Origin: Rhizobium sp. 11515TR
GTDB taxonomy: Bacteria > Pseudomonadota > Alphaproteobacteria > Rhizobiales > Rhizobiaceae
Direction of reading: 5' to 3'
Assembly: GCF_002277895.1 (NCBI RefSeq)
Contig: NZ_CP022998.1
Location: 1,655,501-1,719,500 of the forward strand
Length of the DNA: 64,000 bases
The first letter of the stretch is position 1. Each line of letters starts with the position of its first letter. The notes under the pieces were generated by a model, which saw nothing but the letters and a program-made list of their open reading frames with translations, made no database searches and was not told the origin of the DNA. The translations under genes and the position numbers were made by a program. This document shows positions 63,839 through 64,000 of this stretch, piece by piece.

Positions 63839-64000
63839 TCGTTTTCCAGCTCCCGCGCCATCTCCGCAAGCTTGCGCACCGTATTGAGATTTCTGGACGT
63901 GCCCACCTTCAAGGCCGGCAGCTTCAGCTTCGAGCGGCCCGAGCCATCGGGATAATGCACGTAGATTTCGCGGCCGGCGATATGCACTTGCTCGCCGCCA
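63835..64000 (-). CDS. C-terminal part of a DUF1697 protein
   Basis: The minus strand encodes about 55 residues that end at a TAG (63835-63837). They read EQVHIAGREIYVHYPDGSG, then SKLKLP and TSRNLNTVRKLAEMARELE, which match the C-terminal half of DUF1697 proteins. The start lies beyond the window. Its stop overlaps the stop of the ParE toxin. Function is unknown. Confidence 0.75.
   Translation of the reverse strand, partial: GGEQVHIAGREIYVHYPDGSGRSKLKLPALKVGTSRNLNTVRKLAEMARELEND

Overview
The window reads as chromosomal DNA of a Rhizobium-type alphaproteobacterium. It is GC-rich and densely coded, with many 4-base ATGA overlaps. Recognisable rhizobial families include an R. etli-type asparaginase, a DmeR/DmeF metal pair, the ligase-associated exonuclease and ligase, a Tat-exported TIGR03808-type protein, mosaic palindromic intergenic repeats, and a second family of about 100-bp 'agagcatttcc' repeats. 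I see no rRNA, tRNA, CRISPR array, prophage or transposase.

Layout. 1-9.4 kb: a gene tail, a quinone oxidoreductase, an MFS exporter divergent from a SufR-like regulator, an asparaginase, a DeoR regulator divergent from a DUF4406 gene, two glutathione S-transferases, and a LysR regulator. 9.6-20 kb: a one-chain indolepyruvate-type 2-oxoacid:ferredoxin oxidoreductase followed by a full leucine/isovalerate operon (isovaleryl-CoA dehydrogenase, both methylcrotonyl-CoA carboxylase subunits, a RidA protein, HMG-CoA lyase, methylglutaconyl-CoA hydratase). 20-26 kb: an exported beta-helix protein, a nitrilase-family enzyme, a DNA end-processing exonuclease plus ATP-dependent DNA ligase, and an exported alpha/beta hydrolase. 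26-30 kb: methylmalonyl-CoA mutase small and large subunits, separated by a palindromic repeat. 30-35 kb: two tandem L,D-transpeptidases, Ohr, an Xre-RES toxin-antitoxin module, and a MarR/DUF899 divergent pair. 35-43 kb: a VOC protein, a HerA-like ATPase, a repeat-rich gap, a DUF2267-type protein, a solitary zwf, trans-aconitate methyltransferase, an alcohol dehydrogenase and a branched-chain aminotransferase. 43-57 kb: acetyltransferases, transporters, several regulator/target pairs, superoxide dismutase, a metallophosphoesterase, two cytochromes c, a methyltransferase and a C39-like protein. 57-64 kb: a MerR regulator, DmeR and DmeF, a class A beta-lactamase, a Ser-rich acidic protein, SelO, a ParDE-type toxin-antitoxin pair and the tail of a DUF1697 gene.

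How they fit. The transaminase, the 2-oxoacid oxidoreductase and the isovaleryl-CoA operon could together take leucine to acetoacetate and acetyl-CoA. Methylmalonyl-CoA mutase would handle the propionyl-CoA product of valine and isoleucine. Using the oxidoreductase for the 2-ketoisocaproate step is my inference. Many regulators sit head-to-head with their probable targets, and the shared gaps carry clear inverted repeats (MFS/SufR-like, DeoR/DUF4406, LysR, MarR/DUF899, WYL/LysE, MerR, DmeR, ParD). These operator candidates, the two dispersed repeat families and a perfect 22-bp-arm palindrome at 37775-37825 are the least explained parts of the window. I did not find a clearly new multi-gene system.
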